Assembly (NCBI GenBank): GCA_016125045.1
Contig: WGML01000004.1
Coordinates: 62,001-126,000 of the forward strand
Origin: a bacterium
Lineage (GTDB): Bacteria > Pseudomonadota > Alphaproteobacteria > Caulobacterales > Hyphomonadaceae
DNA length: 64,000 nucleotides
Direction of reading: 5' to 3'
A program made the position numbers and the translations under genes. How positions within the stretch are numbered: position 1 is the first letter of the stretch; every line of letters begins with the position of its first letter. The notes beneath the pieces are model-generated. The model searched no databases. It was not told where the DNA came from and saw nothing but the letters and a program-made list of their open reading frames with translations. Below, one piece after another: positions 61,514 through 64,000 of this stretch.

Positions 61514-62578
61514 ATGGCCGATCTTTTTGACAATCCGCTGGGAACCGACGGGTTCGAGTTCGTCGAATTCACCTCGGGCCGTCCGGAGACCCTCGCGTCG
61601 CTGTTCGAGGCGATGGGCTTCACCGCGGTGTCGCGGCACCGGTCGAAGAATGTCGTTCGCTACAAGCAGGGCGACATCAATTTCATCCTCAACATGGAGC
61701 CGGCGGGTCAGCCGGCGTCCTTCCGCGGGGTCCACGGCGCAGGGGCCAATGCGATGGCGTTCCGGGTGAAGGACGCGGCGAAGGCCTATCATGAGGCGCT
61801 GGCGCGCGGCGCGCAGCCGGCGGTGGGCGAGGTCGGGCCGATGGAGCTCAACATTCCGGCGATCCAGGCGATCGGCGGAGCGCATCTCTATCTGGTGGAC
61901 CGGTATGGCGCGCATGGCATCTATGACATCGACTTCTTACCGATCGAGGGGGCCGACGAAGCCGCGAACTCGGCCGGGCTGACCTATCTCGATCACCTGA
62001 CCCACAACCTGTTCCGCGGCAACATGGACAAGTGGGCCGACTATTACGAGCGCATCTTCAATTTCCGCGAGATCCGCTATTTCGACATCGAGGGAAAGAT
62101 GACCGGCCTCGTCTCCAAGGCGATGACGAGCCCGTGCGGCAAGATCCGCATTCCGCTGAATGAAAGCCGGGACGACAAGAGCCAGATCGAGGAGTTCCTC
62201 AAGGACTATGGCGGGGAGGGCATCCAGCACATCGCCCTGGGGACCGACGACATCTATGAGAGCGTCGAGGCGCTGCGGGCGCGCGGCGTTGAGTTCCAGT
62301 CGACGCTCGACACCTATTATGAGGGCGTCGACGGCCGTGTCGGCGCGCATGGCGAGGACATCGCCCGGCTGAAACGCAACAACATCCTGATCGACGGGGC
62401 GCCGACCAAGGGGCAGGGGCTGCTCCTGCAAATCTTCACCACCAATGCGATCGGCCCGATCTTCTTCGAGATCATCCAGCGCAAGGGCAATGAGGGCTTC
62501 GGAGAGGGTAATTTCCGGGCGCTGTTTGAATCCATCGAACTCGATCAGATCCGCAGGGGTGTGCTGAAGGAGGCGTGA
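61514..62578 (+). CDS. hppD: 4-hydroxyphenylpyruvate dioxygenase
   Basis: A 354-aa non-haem iron enzyme that converts 4-hydroxyphenylpyruvate to homogentisate in tyrosine degradation. The iron ligands are H161 (YLDHLTHN), H239 (GIQHIALGT) and E319 (IFFEIIQRKG); GFGEGNFRALFESIE is the conserved C-terminal lid. GGAGG lies a few bases before the ATG. The homogentisate pathway genes (hmgA, maiA, fah) are not in the window. A dicarboxylate/amino acid symporter gene follows 116 bp downstream, which could supply substrate. Confidence 0.97.
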   Translation: MADLFDNPLGTDGFEFVEFTSGRPETLASLFEAMGFTAVSRHRSKNVVRYKQGDINFILNMEPAGQPASFRGVHGAGANAMAFRVKDAAKAYHEALARGAQPAVGEVGPMELNIPAIQAIGGAHLYLVDRYGAHGIYDIDFLPIEGADEAANSAGLTYLDHLTHNLFRGNMDKWADYYERIFNFREIRYFDIEGKMTGLVSKAMTSPCGKIRIPLNESRDDKSQIEEFLKDYGGEGIQHIALGTDDIYESVEALRARGVEFQSTLDTYYEGVDGRVGAHGEDIARLKRNNILIDGAPTKGQGLLLQIFTTNAIGPIFFEIIQRKGNEGFGEGNFRALFESIELDQIRRGVLKEA

Positions 62579-62694
62579 GACGGGCCGGCGCGGTCCCAGG
62601 TCCGGATCGGGCGACCCCATTGCGCCGCGGCCAACTCCTGCTACTCATGATCACGGCGCCGTGATCTTCCCGACGCCATCGGGCGATGGGGTGA

Positions 62695-64000
62695 ATGGCG
62701 ATGGCGCTCATCGGCGCTGCTGACGGTGGTCCGGGGGCCGGCGTCCGGGTCCACAAGCCGTTCTGGCGACAGCTTTATTTTCAGGTGCTTGCGGCGATCC
62801 TGCTTGGCGGGCTGATCGGGCATTTCTATCGCGGCGCGCCGTGGATCGAGGCTTATCTCTATCCGCTCGGCCAGGGCTTCATCGCGCTCGTGAAGATGAT
62901 CATCCCGCCGGTGATCTTTCTCACTGTGTCGGTCGGGATCGCCGGCATGCGCGACATGGGCGCGCTCGGACGGGTGGCCGGAAAGGCGTTCACCTATTTC
63001 CTGTTCTTCTCGACGCTCGCCCTGATCGTGGGGATGATCGTCAGCAATGTCTTCAAGCCCGGGCTCGGGATGAATGTGGACGTCGCGACCCTCGATCCCG
63101 GCGCGCTCGAACGCGTCTCGGGTTTTGAGGCGAAATCGCATGACCTGACGATCCAGTCGTTTCTGCTCGATATCATTCCGAAGACGTTCTTCAGCGCCTT
63201 CACGGAAGGCAGCATCCTTCAGGTGCTGTTCGTGTCGCTTCTGTTCGGCGTCGCGCTCGCGCTGGTGGGCGATCCGGCGCAGCCGGTCGTGGACATGCTG
63301 ACGGCGGTGGGGCGGGTCGTGTTCAGGCTGGTCGCCCTGCTGATGTCGGCGGCTCCGATCGGCGCCTTCGGCGCCTTCGCCTTCGTGATTTCGAGCCAGG
63401 GTATCAGCGCGATCATCGGTCTTGGACAGCTCATCGCGTCCGTCTATCTGACGTCGTTCCTGTTCATCGTCGTGGTGCTCGGCGCCGTGGCGGCCTGGGC
63501 GGGGTTCTCGATCTTCCGGCTCATCGGCTATCTGCGCGAGGAGCTGATCCTGGTGCTCGGCACGTCCTCGTCGGAATCGGCCCTGCCGGCGCTGATGGAG
63601 AAGATGGAGCGCGCGGGTTGTTCCCGCCACGTCGTCGGGCTGGTCGTGCCGACGGGCTATTCCTTCAATCTCGACGGCACGAACATCTACATGACGATCG
63701 CGGCGCTGTTCATCGCGCACGCCACCAACACCGAGCTGACGATGGGGCAGCAACTGGCGCTGCTCGCGGTCGCCATGATCAGCTCGAAAGGCGCGGCGGG
63801 CGTCACGGGCGCGGGCTTCATCACGCTGGCGGCGACGCTTGAGGCGGTCCCGACGCTGCCGCTCGCGGGGATTGCGATCATTCTCGGCGTCGACCGGTTC
63901 CTGTCCGAATGCAGGGCGATCACGAATTTCATCGGGAATGCGGTCGCGACGATCGTCGTGAGCCGCTGGGAAGGCGCGCTCAACCGCGAACAGCTCGACG
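62695..64000 (+). CDS. Dicarboxylate/amino acid:cation symporter (DAACS), 3' end outside window
   Basis: About 435 codons are in the window, nearly the full family length. The first helix region [22 protein letters not shown], given here only in part, matches the DctA/GltP opening; [18 protein letters not shown], the serine-rich loop [17 protein letters not shown] (hairpin HP1), [18 protein letters not shown] and [14 protein letters not shown] (HP2) are hallmark sequences. Family members take up succinate, fumarate, malate, aspartate or glutamate with protons or sodium. ATG 62695 and ATG 62701 are both possible starts. The reading frame continues past base 64000. Confidence 0.95.
   Translation, partial: MAMALIGAADGGPGAGVRVHKPFWRQLYFQVLAAILLGGLIGHFYRGAPWIEAYLYPLGQGFIALVKMIIPPVIFLTVSVGIAGMRDMGALGRVAGKAFTYFLFFSTLALIVGMIVSNVFKPGLGMNVDVATLDPGALERVSGFEAKSHDLTIQSFLLDIIPKTFFSAFTEGSILQVLFVSLLFGVALALVGDPAQPVVDMLTAVGRVVFRLVALLMSAAPIGAFGAFAFVISSQGISAIIGLGQLIASVYLTSFLFIVVVLGAVAAWAGFSIFRLIGYLREELILVLGTSSSESALPALMEKMERAGCSRHVVGLVVPTGYSFNLDGTNIYMTIAALFIAHATNTELTMGQQLALLAVAMISSKGAAGVTGAGFITLAATLEAVPTLPLAGIAIILGVDRFLSECRAITNFIGNAVATIVVSRWEGALNREQLD

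Overview
The window is GC-rich, densely coded chromosomal DNA from an alphaproteobacterium, probably a marine or oligotrophic member of the Caulobacterales/Maricaulales/Hyphomonadaceae type. The evidence is the tRNA-His without an encoded G-1 and with A73 (an alphaproteobacterial hallmark), two very large TonB-dependent receptors, the arginine succinyltransferase pathway, many ATGA-type gene overlaps and high GC. I see no insertion sequence, integrase, CRISPR array or rRNA. The species cannot be named from this alone.

Layout. 1-3.7 kb: a two-component/c-di-GMP module on the minus strand (EAL protein, single-domain response regulator, PAS histidine kinase cut by the window start). 3.7-9 kb: aminopeptidase N, a conserved unknown and a GT-C-like membrane protein. 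9-11.2 kb: divergent mnmH and selD, a selenium tRNA-modification pair. 11.2-14.4 kb: DHA2-type MFS exporter and a Yip1 membrane protein with a strong inverted repeat in its leader. 14.4-21.1 kb: six overlapping genes, astA-astD-astB-GNAT-glpK-HMG-CoA lyase. 21.3-26.6 kb: M48 lipoprotein protease, two sulfatases, UDP-glucuronate epimerase.

26.6-38.4 kb looks like a gamma-glutamyl/amino-acid scavenging region: 5-oxoprolinase, a class III aminotransferase plus beta-keto acid cleavage enzyme (BKACE), a divergent LysR regulator, a TonB receptor and a lipoprotein gamma-glutamyltransferase. 38.4-42.9 kb holds the most unusual system: a 1194-residue protein with signal peptide, long periplasmic helical domain, about six membrane helices and a cytoplasmic AAA+ ATPase with a C-terminal helix-turn-helix-like tail, translationally coupled to an MscS-type channel. 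It reads as a mechanosensitive channel under the control of a membrane ATPase/sensor.

43-48 kb: an apparently exported fumarase/adenylosuccinate-lyase superfamily enzyme beside a second TonB receptor. 48-50.6 kb: AraC regulator, NmrA-like protein and DUF1772 membrane protein. 50.7-52.2 kb: tRNA-His and three small coupled genes of unknown function. 52.2-59.4 kb: AsmA, the sulfate-activation genes cysD and cysNC, and a cytochrome P450. 59.5-64 kb: EF-hand protein, DUF1993 protein, ZIP-like transporter, 4-hydroxyphenylpyruvate dioxygenase and a dicarboxylate/amino acid:cation symporter cut by the window end.

Biologically, the window describes a heterotroph that strips peptides, arginine, gamma-glutamyl compounds, tyrosine and sulfated polymers and moves large ligands through TonB receptors. 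All functional statements come from reading motifs; no searches were run.
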